Assembly (NCBI GenBank): GCA_964450715.1
Contig: CAYVFC010000002.1
Coordinates: forward strand, 1 to 64,000
Direction: 5' to 3'
Length of the DNA stretch: 64,000 bases
Origin: CAYVFC01 sp964450715
Lineage (GTDB): Bacteria; Myxococcota_A; Polyangia; Polyangiales; JAFGIB01
Shown here: positions 56,178 through 64,000 of the stretch, piece after piece
How the letters are laid out: the number at the start of each line of letters is the position of its first letter
Position numbering within the stretch: the stretch's first letter is position 1
Notes under the pieces: model-generated
Seen by the model: only the letters and a program-made list of their open reading frames with translations
What the model was told of the DNA's origin: nothing
The model's database searches: none
Made by a program: the position numbers and the translations under genes

Positions 56178-56482
56178 GCCCGAACGCTCGCATCCAACCA
56201 GATCCCCCGCGAGTTTCGCTTCCCCCTACAACCAGAACCAGATGGATCTCTTCACCGCTAGAGGGTGGATCTCAGTTTCACCGGCGCCAGAGCACAATCG
56301 GCAACCATCTCGACTTTGGTGAGACGCTTCACTACATAGGCTTTCTTTCGGCTACCCCGGAAGTCTGTAGGCGCTCCCCGCCCCTTCCACGAGCGCGCGG
56401 CTCTCCAAACCCCGAACAATGCAACATTGCAGGACCGTCCCCACCCCTGCACCCCTGCCCACCCCTCGTCCCCACCCCTCAA
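56178..56482. other. Spacer without recognised gene
   Basis: About 300 bp between the IS remnant and the MYXO-CTERM gene. Short frames exist on the minus strand, but none carries a motif I can name. A pyrimidine-rich tract of CCCCACCCCTGCACCCC type occupies about 56437-56480. It is probably the outer end of the decayed IS plus spacer. Confidence 0.4.
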
Positions 56483-56510
56483 GTGAGCGGTGGGGTTAGG
56501 CACCGCTCAC
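56483..56510. terminator. Perfect hairpin overlapping the stop of the MYXO-CTERM gene
   Basis: A 10-bp perfect stem GTGAGCGGTG / CACCGCTCAC with an 8-nt loop (GGGTTAGG). The stop codon of the leftward gene (56507-56509) lies within the stem. A C/T-rich tract follows on the + side; there is no classical T-run for the minus strand. Confidence 0.55.
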
Positions 56511-58480
56511 CCCCTCTGCCTTCGCCGTCGAGCCAAGGCGAGCCCGAGCGCCAGGACTGCAGCCAGCGCCGCACTCGAGGTCCCGGATGTTCTCGGCCCG
56601 CTGCGGCAGTCGCAAGTGGTCGCTTCCTCGATCTCTCGGCTGGCATCGTCGGCTGCCTCGTTGACGGTGCTGACGAGCGTAGGAGATTCATCGTTGTCGA
56701 CGCGTGGCCCATCACCGAGCGAGGCGATGAATTTCTCCAGTCCGGTCATGGTCCGATGGCGTGCCTCGAGCTCGATGGTGCCGCTCAGCGCCGACTCGTC
56801 GGCCATGCACCCCTCGACGGCAGCGCTCGCGGTGTAGTAGTGAAGATCCTCGTCATCGGCCATCCTGTGGCTGACGGAAAGATCGATGACCGGTGTGTCC
56901 CCGATGACAGGAACGTACAGAGTCGCTTTGCCCTCGGCATCGGCCGTTACTCCGCCGCACGGCTTGTCCGCGCACTGGGCCAGCGTGGCGGCCGCGGGTA
57001 CGACCAAGCCACCCTGCAGCGTGCCTCGAACGGACACGTCTGCCATGGGCTCCCCGGCCTCGAGCGGGCCGTCGTAGGTGCCCTCTGAGCTCTCGCCCGA
57101 GAAGGTCACCTCGACCGAGACTTCGCACAGGCGCGGCTGCTCGAACTCAACGCTGATGTCGCCAAGATTCGGGCAGTCACACTCCTCGGGCTGACACTGT
57201 GGGCGTCCCAGCCGCCCCATCGTGAGCTGCTCCGTGGAGGTCGCAAAGGGCGTTCCCATGAAAGTACCCATGGCGCCCATGTTGGACACCACGCGAGCGG
57301 TGAACTCCTCCCCGGTCTCGCCGTTGCGATCGACGTCCTCGTCGGGCTGCTCCGACTTCATCACATCGGCGACGAAGTAGCCGTCCGTCCCGGTGATGAA
57401 GGTTCCGACCCAGCCGCTGTACGACACGCCCTGCACCGTGACCGAGGCCCCTGCCACCGGAGTCGCGTCCGCTTCTGCCACCAGACGGCCCTTGACGCAG
57501 GTATGGGTCGTGATGGGGCGATCACAGTTCCAGGAGGAAAAGTGCTCGGTGCTGAATCCGATGAAGACCTTGCCCTCGTAGCTGCCCTCCAGGATCGCGG
57601 GCAGCTCAGATTCGGCCAGAGGCTCCCCGGCCTCGTCGAGAAGCGCGCCGTCGTCTTCCGCGACCCAATGTCCGCCGCTCTCGTCGAAGCTCCACATGGG
57701 AACCTCGATTCGGTCCGTGTCCGGCTCCAGATCGCGCAGCGTGGACCAGGAGTTCGGATCCGCTTCGAAGCTGACCTCTACCGGCGAAGAGACTCTCTTC
57801 ACCCTTTCTCCCTCGGAGTCGCGAAAATCGACTTCCATGAACCCGGAGGAAATGAGCAGGCTGCCCTCGGGCTCGAAGAAACCACCGGGGAACCGCGTGC
57901 CGTCTTGCGAAGGATCGTAGGCTTCTGCGTAGGCGCGGTCGATGCCCGTGCCACCGGGAAACCCAGAGACTCGCAGGTTGCCCGTGGCTGACTCACAACC
58001 GTCCGATGTGCATTGAACATCCTGGAGCCGCGTCAACACGACATCGAAGCTGGGGTTGTCGATCATGGTGCTGAGCCTGCGCACAACCGTGGAAAAACCT
58101 TCGCGTTCGAAGGTCACGACCACCGGCAGAGGGCCCTGGTCGATCAGGGCGTCGAACCCTCGGGCCTCGTAGTCGGCCAAGAGCCCCGCGACGAACGCCG
58201 CGAACTCGAGGTCGTCCAGCGTCAACTCCTCGGGATCGACGCCGTAGGTCAGTTGATAACTGCCGTCTTCTTCCACTCGACCCACAAGCCTTTCGAAGTT
58301 CGAGAACTTGTCGTTGCGATCGAGGTCGACCTCCAGCTTTACCGTCACGCCATCGGGCAGCACGCCGCCGATCGCGGCGACCTTTCCGCTCATCTGGAGT
58401 AAGGGCGCCGCCTGGGCCACTATGGTAAAGCTGGAAGCCACCGCAAGAGTTGCCGCCGAGAGCAGTCCCAACCTTCGCAT
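56507..58480 (-). CDS. Secreted Ig-like/carboxypeptidase-regulatory-like protein with MYXO-CTERM tail
   Basis: 657 aa. The signal peptide MRRLGLLSAATLAVASSFTI ends near AQAA. Several beta-sandwich-like segments follow, two of which look like carboxypeptidase-regulatory domains (TCVKGRLVAEADATPVAGAS and V-S-V-R-G-T-L-Q-G-G). The extreme C-terminus is CDCRSGPRTSG, a hydrophobic stretch AALAAVLALGLAL and ARRRRQRG. That matches the Cys / TM / Arg arrangement of MYXO-CTERM sorting tails in Myxococcota. It is predicted to be exported and surface-anchored. Its ligand is unknown. The promoter region contains a 34-bp tandem duplication. Confidence 0.85.
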   Translation of the reverse strand: MRRLGLLSAATLAVASSFTIVAQAAPLLQMSGKVAAIGGVLPDGVTVKLEVDLDRNDKFSNFERLVGRVEEDGSYQLTYGVDPEELTLDDLEFAAFVAGLLADYEARGFDALIDQGPLPVVVTFEREGFSTVVRRLSTMIDNPSFDVVLTRLQDVQCTSDGCESATGNLRVSGFPGGTGIDRAYAEAYDPSQDGTRFPGGFFEPEGSLLISSGFMEVDFRDSEGERVKRVSSPVEVSFEADPNSWSTLRDLEPDTDRIEVPMWSFDESGGHWVAEDDGALLDEAGEPLAESELPAILEGSYEGKVFIGFSTEHFSSWNCDRPITTHTCVKGRLVAEADATPVAGASVTVQGVSYSGWVGTFITGTDGYFVADVMKSEQPDEDVDRNGETGEEFTARVVSNMGAMGTFMGTPFATSTEQLTMGRLGRPQCQPEECDCPNLGDISVEFEQPRLCEVSVEVTFSGESSEGTYDGPLEAGEPMADVSVRGTLQGGLVVPAAATLAQCADKPCGGVTADAEGKATLYVPVIGDTPVIDLSVSHRMADDEDLHYYTASAAVEGCMADESALSGTIELEARHRTMTGLEKFIASLGDGPRVDNDESPTLVSTVNEAADDASREIEEATTCDCRSGPRTSGTSSAALAAVLALGLALARRRRQRG

Positions 58481-58568
58481 GCTGTTCTCCTTGCCGAAAC
58501 GATCTGAATGGACGCCCGCCAGGACGCTACGAATAACCCGAGCCGGCAGCTCGCGATCAAAGATGGGG

Positions 58569-58636
58569 CAGGCTTGCCTACATCCGTTCCGTTAATAGTT
58601 ATCAGGCTTGCCTACATCCGTTCCGTTAATAGTTAT
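58569..58636. repeat. 34-bp perfect tandem duplication upstream of the MYXO-CTERM gene
   Basis: CAGGCTTGCCTACATCCGTT plus CCGTTAATAGTTAT occurs twice head to tail (58569-58602 and 58603-58636), 89-156 nt upstream of the ATG at 58480. The copies are identical by eye. Confidence 0.92.
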
Positions 58637-58637
58637 C

Positions 58638-58643
58638 ATTATA
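58638..58643 (-). promoter_or_regulatory. Candidate -10 element (TATAAT)
   Basis: A TATAAT on the minus strand in an AT-rich patch (TTTAACTTATAATGATAAC), directly upstream of the tandem duplication. If used, the transcript leader would be about 150 nt and would contain both 34-bp copies. No clear -35 is visible. Confidence 0.4.
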
Positions 58644-59652
58644 AGTTAAATGAAACTTTACCCCACCCACCGACAACTCCGATACTGATATTTCACCCCG
58701 GCTGTAAAGATGACGCGGGAGATCTTGACTCGGAGGCTGACCATTTTTCCCTGGGCGCATTAATCGTGCCGGAACACGGATATTGTGAGAAAACTGGCGA
58801 AACGCCGGTCCCGAACCGCGAGCAGCACTGCAATCGCCTGCGAGTGAAGCCGGGTAAATAGTGAACAAATCGGGCCCCCGCAACCTGGGACGCCGTGGGC
58901 ATGTAGGACAAATAGAGCTTCTATCGAATGTACGGTCAAGAACGAATTTGTTCGTCCACCGGACTTTTCCCGCGTTTGACCGTACGGAGTCCGGCGAGGT
59001 TACGGGTCTTGGCGCTACGTCGCGAACGGCGAGGCGATGGGTCAAGGCTACCGCGCGGGGTGACGCGGCGGTCTTGAGATCCTCTCGAGCGATACGTCGC
59101 CCAGGGCTTTCGGGGGCTTCCTCGATTCAGGTGTCGGGAACCGAACTGCGGCCCAGCTTTATTTGAGGTGCTACCCCTCGAACCTTGCTCGACTCCGGGG
59201 CGGTTGCCTCCAACCTGAACGGCGCCGTACCGTTGAGTGCCTCACCGCAGAGACGAGCGTTTATCTTTGGACGCGATACCCGTCCGGGTCGTATGCCTCC
59301 TTTGCGGGCGCAGCGGTGCGTCGCGCCCAACGATCGAGGGCGTGGTCCGCTATGATTCGCACCGCTCAGCCGCACCGCTCAACCGGCTCTCCAATTCGCA
59401 CCGCTCAGCCGAACGGAATAAGTAGCTGGCCGGGCGGATCCGGCAGGGGCCTGGGCGGGGCATGGGTCCCAGCCCGGCACGGGCCAGGCTTTTACGGATC
59501 TCTGCGTCGCCGGTGGCCGTTTCGACAAGGCGTATCCTTGCCGAGCATTTGGGGCAAAAGGGTCAGGTCAGCGGCGAATGTTCTGCGCAGCAACTGATCC
59601 CACGCGCGACGCCCAGGGGTTGGCCGGGGCGCGTCGTTGGCCGGCGGCGCGC
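58644..59652. other. 1-kb region without a recognisable gene
   Basis: Only short frames with no family resemblance. 59352-59369 and 59394-59411 carry the same 18-bp word (ATTCGCACCGCTCAGCCG). The segment around 58790-58860 (AAACTGGCGAAACGCCGG) looks like a dispersed non-coding repeat. The whole region resembles a scrap zone between the MYXO-CTERM gene and the IS91-like remnant. Confidence 0.4.
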
Positions 59653-59868
59653 CTAGCAGGTGCAGCCGAGCAGGCGCAAATAGTTGTCGAGCGTGAACAG
59701 CTCCAGTTGTTGCGGCTCGGCAGCGGTGTCGCCGCTACCGGGCACTACCTGCGAGCGAAGCAGGGCGTTGGGTGCGAATAGGCCGTCGAAACGGATGAGG
59801 TTGAAGTACGGCGGCCGCACCAGGGCACAGAGCCGGGCGATTCGCTCGCCAGGGCGGTAGCCGCTTAT
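59653..59868 (-). pseudogene. IS91-like transposase C-terminal fragment
   Basis: The minus frame reads RIARLCALVRPPYFNLIRFD followed by GLFAPNALLRSQVVP. This is the conserved C-terminal block of IS91-type transposases (R-L-A-A-L-V-P-P-P-R-x-x-x-x-R-Y-H-G-V-F-A-P). The catalytic Tyr region is absent and the frame upstream is not recognisable, so this is a relic. Confidence 0.7.
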
Positions 59869-59990
59869 CACGAAATCGTTAGGCCTGCCCCCCCGATGCA
59901 ATACCTGTTGTCCGCTCCCGCTTTGTCGCAGGAACCATAGGCTTTCCACTCTTCTGGTACGGTTCCCGGGGTGCACAAGATGAGCCACCC

Positions 59991-61031
59991 GTGGCAAATC
60001 TCCGCGGCCGGATCGCGAAGCGCTCCCTTGAGCGGGCCCATGCCGCCTCCGCCAGGGCCCCTGCCGTCGCTCCTGACTTGCTGGATGCCGTTCGTCGTTA
60101 CGCACCTCGAATCCACATGCAAACAACAGAGGAGTGGTTTCCAAGCTCTGTTTCTAATTTTCTCAATTATGTGACGCTCGAAGGCGTATATTACACGACC
60201 AATGATCCATTGAGCTCACCTTCAGATGGTTGGTGGGACGGGGCCGCAGGGATGCGCCCCGATGAGTTTAGCGTACCCATTTACGCATTTGTGTCTGAGG
60301 GAAAGCGTGAGAGCGCTGACTGTCCTACCGGTAGCGAGAATACTTTCACCGACATCCTCTATTTTGCGTTCTTTCCCTACAATCGTGGAAAACGGGTATG
60401 CATGGGGCCGTATCTCGATAACTACTGTGCGGTGTACTGCCCTCCGCCTTTCGATAGCGATTGCTGTGTACCCAGAATCGACGGTTGTTCCACAGACTAT
60501 ACAGTCTTTGGGAATCACGTGGGTGACTGGGAACATGTTACTGTCAGGTTGCAGAGGAATCTTGAGACTGGTTATACGCCAGTGTGGGTCGTGGGTTCGG
60601 CACATGGTAGGAGTAACCGTATTAGCTGGGAAGAGGTGGGCAAGAGTGAAGAGCATCCTATCGTCTATGAGGCCCTGGGCTCGCACGGGATGTACTTTTC
60701 GATTGGTTGTGATCGATACGAGGATCTCCCTAATGGTGATTTCCTTCAGGACTGCCGTGATGATGGTATTGCATGGGATACGTGGAATAATATCGTTGTG
60801 GTTCAAGGTGAACAGAACAACTGGAGCTGCACGGGACACAATGGCACAGAGAACGCGGAGAACTGCACCGAGTGGCTCAATCACGTCGAGGGCTTTCGCT
60901 GGGGTAACCCTGCTGATGGTTGTGGGGTTCTTGACGTCTTCGAGGTTATTGCAGGCGAGTGCCGTCTAAATCCTGGGCCAATTGGGCCAAACGGCAAGTC
61001 CTTTATATGGGATCCGAATAAATGCGATTGA
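59991..61031 (+). CDS. Vps62-like protein of atypical composition
   Basis: 346 aa from a GTG at 59991. The recognisable part starts at L-L-D-A-V-R-R-Y-A-P-R and E-E-W-F-P-S-S-V, followed by FGNHVGDWEHVTVRL, P-V-W-V-V-G-S-A-H-G and Y-E-A-L-G-S-H-G-M-Y. This matches Vps62/DUF946-like proteins. It is Cys-rich (about 15 Cys). From about 60120 on, the DNA is visibly poorer in GC and uses A/T-ending codons, unlike every neighbour. The first ~120 nt match the local GC-rich style, and no signal peptide is visible, so the 5' end may be a splice of local and foreign DNA. It lies among IS remnants; recent acquisition is likely. Confidence 0.7.
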   Translation: MANLRGRIAKRSLERAHAASARAPAVAPDLLDAVRRYAPRIHMQTTEEWFPSSVSNFLNYVTLEGVYYTTNDPLSSPSDGWWDGAAGMRPDEFSVPIYAFVSEGKRESADCPTGSENTFTDILYFAFFPYNRGKRVCMGPYLDNYCAVYCPPPFDSDCCVPRIDGCSTDYTVFGNHVGDWEHVTVRLQRNLETGYTPVWVVGSAHGRSNRISWEEVGKSEEHPIVYEALGSHGMYFSIGCDRYEDLPNGDFLQDCRDDGIAWDTWNNIVVVQGEQNNWSCTGHNGTENAENCTEWLNHVEGFRWGNPADGCGVLDVFEVIAGECRLNPGPIGPNGKSFIWDPNKCD

Positions 61032-61041
61032 GGAGCCGGTT

Positions 61042-61173
61042 CTAAGGAAGCGCCGCTACTCCCCCGCGGCCGAGATGGCACGCTTCGGTCGCAGCCCACA
61101 TTCTTCGCGCGACTTCATCGAGAAACGGCGCAAGCGCTTCAAACTTTTCCGTTATCTCCCTCTCGTCGATCAC
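61042..61173 (-). pseudogene. ISAzo13-like transposase N-terminal fragment
   Basis: 43 codons from a GTG at 61173: EITEKFEALAPFLDEVARRM, then W-A-A-T-E-A-C-H-L-G-R-G-G-V-A, ended by TAG at 61042. This resembles the N-terminus of ISAzo13-type transposases (K-Y-E-x-L-x-P-x-L-D-E-R-x-R-R-x-W-A-A-x-E-A). The catalytic region is absent. Confidence 0.6.
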
Positions 61174-61433
61174 CAGTAGCGTAGATCACATCTAGGCGAT
61201 AAACTCAATACCAAACGGATCGTCTATTTTGCGGTGCCTCCTTAGAGGTCGACATCTACTTTGGGTATCGGAAGCAGCTCCGCTACAAGTGTGGGGAGCA
61301 TCACGCTACCGCGTCGATGGCGGCTAGCCGTTTCATCCCATCTATACGCTTCGTGACCATCGCTGGCCGTTACGTCTCCCGCTGAAGGAGATGAAAAGTG
61401 CAAGAGGGAGTCGTGAGAGAATCCGCGAACGAC
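61174..61433. other. Spacer without recognised gene
   Basis: 260 bp with no supported coding region. It has stop codons in all frames and no family motif, and probably contains further degenerate IS sequence next to the fragment at 61042-61173. Confidence 0.4.
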
Positions 61434-61886
61434 CTACCCGGTGGCGGGGAGTACCAGTACGACGTTGGTCACGCCTGCGACGTATTGCGACCGGTAGATG
61501 TAGCTGACCGACCCCTTGAGCTGGTACACCGCTTTTACCGTATTGGCGAAGGAGACGGGCTTTTCCGTGCCTCTCTGGATATTCATCCGCTGCCAGTATT
61601 GCGCCTCTTCACTCTCTCTCATCTTCAAGAAGCGCTCCCGAAAATCGCCATGTAGCGCGGCGTCTTTGGCGAAAACCGGTATTGCGCGCGCGCCGGAGCT
61701 CCAGTGTGTGCGGTTTTTCAGGAAAATCGCTTTCAGCTCGTCCTGAGAAACATCCTCGCCTTTCACCTGAGCGTTGACGATGATGAGGATATCGTCGGGG
61801 CGCTCGGCAGAAGCGGCGCCCGAAGCGAGCAGGACTACCGCCAGAAATGGAACGAATAGCAACCGTCGTATAGTCTTTTGCTCCAT
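61434..61886 (-). CDS. Phosphate-binding-like periplasmic protein (PstS/PBP-like)
   Basis: 150 aa from the ATG at 61886. The signal peptide is MEQKTIRRLLFVPFLAVVLL, ending ASAE. The mature protein has the short PBP-like pattern I-I-V-N-A-Q-V, L-K-A-I-F-L-K-N-R-T-H-W-S-S-G, F-R-E-R-F-L and Y-W-Q-R-M-N-I-Q-R-G. V-K-A-V-Y-Q-L-K-G-S-V-S-Y follows. This resembles the small 'phosphate ABC transporter substrate-binding-like' proteins that lack a transporter. Located 66 bp after the porin-like gene in the same direction; probably one operon. Confidence 0.8.
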   Translation of the reverse strand: MEQKTIRRLLFVPFLAVVLLASGAASAERPDDILIIVNAQVKGEDVSQDELKAIFLKNRTHWSSGARAIPVFAKDAALHGDFRERFLKMRESEEAQYWQRMNIQRGTEKPVSFANTVKAVYQLKGSVSYIYRSQYVAGVTNVVLVLPATG

Positions 61887-61952
61887 TCGACCAACGTCTC
61901 TTTTTTCGGATCTCACGATGTGACCTCTCAATCGCTGCTGTATTCACCGATC

Positions 61953-63524
61953 TCAGAAGGAAACCGCCATCTGCGCCGCGTAGGACCACGTTTCGTGCGT
62001 GACCATCTGGGAATCGGGGAAATCCGATTGATTCACTTCCGCCTTCAGAACCACGCTGTTCGTCGGCCGGAAAGCCAGCCCTGCCGCCATCTGTTGCTGA
62101 TTGAGATCGGGCCAGGTGCTGTCGGTGACGATGTGCTCGAACAACGCATAAGGCGTGAGGATCATCTCGCTCGAAGCGAGGTTGAAATAGAAATCGTAAC
62201 TGAGAATCGTGTACACGCTCGATCTCTCGAAGTCGGGCTGGTACTGCAACATGGGTGTCTCTACCTCGAGAATGGGTAGTAACCGCTGCGGGCGGTTCGC
62301 GTATTCGACCGATCCGTGAATGAATTCGACCTGCAACTTGGCGTCATAGAGCTTGAACAGGAAATCGAGGGAGCCGGTCAGCTCCGTGTACTTCTCCACC
62401 TCGTCGACCTCGATGAGAAAGATCGGTAGATAGGTCGAGATACGCTTGGTCACGTCTCGCACCGTGCCGTAGTAGAGGTGACCCCCCAGGGCGACCTCGA
62501 GATCCGTCCCCTGGTAGGAACCGCGCAGGCGCAGTCCCAGCGCCTTGTTATTGTTCAGATCATATACCGATTCCGCCGGTCCGCGGTTGTTGGACGCGGT
62601 AGCCGCGTAATCGAGGAAAACGTTGGATAGAGGAAACAGGCGGCCGAAGAGCTGTACGCCGGTCTGTGCCGAGGGAATGAATTGCCGCAGCATGAAAATG
62701 GGCGGCAGTATGGGCAGGCGCACCGGCGAGCCGTGGTCCACGTTCCAGATGCCGTACGGAGTCAAGAAGCGGCCCGCCATCACGCCGAAGGCGTCTATCG
62801 GTTTCCAGGTCAGGTGGACGCGTTCGATGACAATCGAGCCCAGACGGGTTGCTTCGCCGGTAAACGGATCCAACACCCGGGTGTCGACCCGTTCGAAAGA
62901 AGTATTCAAGATCTGGTTGTCGTCATAGCTCCTCTCGTAACCCAGGGGCAAAGCGGTGAAGCGGATCTCGGCCAGAGCGCTCGTCGTCTCGCTCATCTGA
63001 CTCGCGAAGTAGAGGTTCAGGCGGTTGACCACGAAGGACAGATTGTCGCGTACCACGCCGTAAGGAGACTCGCGGCTCTCGTCGAACTCGTAGTAGTAGA
63101 GGTTGAGGTCGAAGAAACCGGAGAGGTTGAAGCTGGGTTCGAACTCTTGGTCGGCAGCCAGAGCCGCGTAGTCCTCGGCCTCGTTGGATGAATAGGCCGC
63201 GGCCTTGAGGGATTCGAGCTCTTTCTCGAGCCTGTCGATTTCCAGGAGCTTCTGCTCGATGGCGCGCAGCCTTTCTTCATCCCCTTCGGAATCGGCATTT
63301 CCTTCGACCGGCGCAGCGTCGCCCTCGGGTCGGGCGAGCTCGTTGGGTTGCGCGTCGCTCGAGGCGGCCGAAGGCGCGCTCTCCGTATCGGCTTCCGGCG
63401 CCTCGGCCGGCTCATCCGGTGAGACCGGCTGGCCCTGGGCAAGCGAGACCGGTATGGCGCTGGCGAAGAAGATTCCGCAGAGAACGAAGACGCGGGCGAG
63501 ATTCTCTTCGTGCGAGATGGTCAT
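61953..63524 (-). CDS. Outer-membrane beta-barrel (porin-like) protein with N-terminal coiled coil
   Basis: 523 aa. The signal peptide ends SLAQG. An acidic Pro/Ala/Glu linker and a coiled coil (ERLRAIEQKLLEIDRLEKEL) come before the barrel, which starts FNLSGFFDLNLYYYEF. Alternating aromatic/hydrophobic strands and a terminal Phe (MAVSF) are typical of outer-membrane beta-barrels. It is predicted to be a porin or channel, paired here with a phosphate-binding-like protein. The ATG overlaps the stop of the gene entering from the right edge (TGATG). Confidence 0.82.
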   Translation of the reverse strand: MTISHEENLARVFVLCGIFFASAIPVSLAQGQPVSPDEPAEAPEADTESAPSAASSDAQPNELARPEGDAAPVEGNADSEGDEERLRAIEQKLLEIDRLEKELESLKAAAYSSNEAEDYAALAADQEFEPSFNLSGFFDLNLYYYEFDESRESPYGVVRDNLSFVVNRLNLYFASQMSETTSALAEIRFTALPLGYERSYDDNQILNTSFERVDTRVLDPFTGEATRLGSIVIERVHLTWKPIDAFGVMAGRFLTPYGIWNVDHGSPVRLPILPPIFMLRQFIPSAQTGVQLFGRLFPLSNVFLDYAATASNNRGPAESVYDLNNNKALGLRLRGSYQGTDLEVALGGHLYYGTVRDVTKRISTYLPIFLIEVDEVEKYTELTGSLDFLFKLYDAKLQVEFIHGSVEYANRPQRLLPILEVETPMLQYQPDFERSSVYTILSYDFYFNLASSEMILTPYALFEHIVTDSTWPDLNQQQMAAGLAFRPTNSVVLKAEVNQSDFPDSQMVTHETWSYAAQMAVSF

Positions 63525-64000
63525 CAGAAAGCCTCCGCCGTGTCGTCACTGGATAGATTGCGCGGATCCATACAGAACCGAACGCCGTCCCTTTCGAGGC
63601 ATTGGTACTGCGTCTTGTCGTCGAATACGGGGTCGTTCTCGTTGCTGCGGCAATCGTCGTTCGATTCACAGATCGGCGCGCAGATCTTGTAGGATATCGT
63701 GCTTCGCAACCCCGCCGTGTCCAACTCGACCTTCGTTATCACCAGCGCGGAACCCTCCGGGCAGCTGAGCATGGCCGCGTAGTCGCCAATGGTCGCGATG
63801 TCGCAGACGATAGGGGTTCCCGTACAACCGACAGCTAAAAGGGTACAGAAACCGTTGGCGAAGTAGGAGGGCCTGTTGGCCCCGCCGGCGTAGCTGCGCC
63901 GACAGGCGAGCACGGCACCGGGCCAATCCGCGGGCACGCTGTCGCAACCGGCGATTTCTCCCTGGTTGGGCATGGGTATATCGTTTATGACGCAAGGCGA
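63524..64000 (-). CDS. Cys-rich secreted or lipoprotein, N-terminus beyond the window
   Basis: The frame is open to the right edge (reading SPCVINDIPMPNQGEIAGCD), so the start is not visible; an internal ATG at 63973 is unlikely to be the true start. About 158 codons are seen with many Cys, including ICESNDDC and Q-Y-Q-C, as in myxobacterial exported proteins. No family is recognised. It is the first visible gene of a probable operon with the porin and the phosphate-binding-like gene. Confidence 0.65.
   Translation of the reverse strand, partial: SPCVINDIPMPNQGEIAGCDSVPADWPGAVLACRRSYAGGANRPSYFANGFCTLLAVGCTGTPIVCDIATIGDYAAMLSCPEGSALVITKVELDTAGLRSTISYKICAPICESNDDCRSNENDPVFDDKTQYQCLERDGVRFCMDPRNLSSDDTAEAF

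Noticed and set aside
56258..56503. A possible small gene on the minus strand between the IS remnant and the MYXO-CTERM gene
   Set aside because: It has no recognisable motif or ribosome binding site, and it starts within the terminator hairpin.
58626..59045. A 139-codon minus-strand frame
   Set aside because: The translation is Arg/Pro/Ser-rich, without a domain, and overlaps suspected dispersed repeat sequence. Not enough support to call a gene.

Overview
The window is GC-rich and looks like a myxobacterium-type genome (Myxococcota or a relative). The evidence is a MYXO-CTERM-like tail (Cys, transmembrane segment, Arg cluster) on the protein at 56507-58480, many lipoproteins with Cys-Gly-Gly-Asp or Gly/Ser-rich linkers after the signal peptide, large multi-domain Ser/Thr kinases and PAS hybrid histidine kinases, and FkbM and radical SAM enzymes. 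No rRNA or tRNA gene and no CRISPR array was seen.

Layout. 0.4-7.8 kb: a tightly overlapping MoxR/DUF58-type operon (membrane protein, DUF4129, DUF4350, MoxR AAA ATPase, DUF58), with convergent SpoIIM-like and divergent RDD membrane genes. 8.1-10.5 kb: PAS/hybrid histidine kinase. 10.6-11.2 kb: ChaN-like remnant cut by a dispersed repeat. 11.3-15.7 kb: a winged-helix-like gene translationally coupled to two receptor-L-domain repeat lipoproteins. 15.7-19.8 kb: MBL hydrolase, a carboxylesterase reduced to its two ends, an alpha/beta-hydrolase lipoprotein and small lipoproteins. 19.9-22.6 kb: a gene graveyard (NorR with an in-frame stop, HD-hydrolase tail, MetW, Rrf2 and MetY stubs, one intact-looking IscU-like gene). 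22.6-22.8 kb: a 159-bp MITE-like element with perfect 22-bp inverted ends. 22.9-27.1 kb: a large kinase/ATPase/GAF protein. 27.1-29 kb: a second winged-helix-like gene, coupled to a GH16 lipoprotein. 29.3-32.9 kb: FkbM methyltransferase, divergent radical SAM/SPASM enzyme, a twin-arginine-like lipoprotein and an FGG-repeat lipoprotein. 33.2-55 kb: a 22-kb alpha-glucan/trehalose locus. 55-61.2 kb: IS remnants, dispersed repeats, a MYXO-CTERM protein and an atypically AT-rich Vps62-like gene. 61.4-64 kb: a porin / phosphate-binding-like operon entering from the right edge.

The central locus is two operons diverging from one 335-bp spacer. Leftward: GlgP, a GlgX-TreZ fusion, TreY. These shorten, debranch and convert alpha-glucan to trehalose. 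Rightward: GlgE, a TreS-maltokinase fusion, MalQ, GlgB and a GH57/DUF3536 protein. These turn trehalose into maltose, maltose-1-phosphate and branched alpha-glucan. Together they can close a glucan-trehalose-glucan loop without GlgC/GlgA, which are not in the window.

The best candidates for something new are (i) the FkbM / radical SAM / glycine-repeat lipoprotein neighbourhood, (ii) the repeated pairing of a winged-helix-like cytoplasmic protein with a downstream surface lipoprotein whose start codon overlaps its stop, (iii) the GlgX-TreZ single-chain fusion, and (iv) the MITE-like family. All family assignments come from reading motifs by eye; no database search was run.
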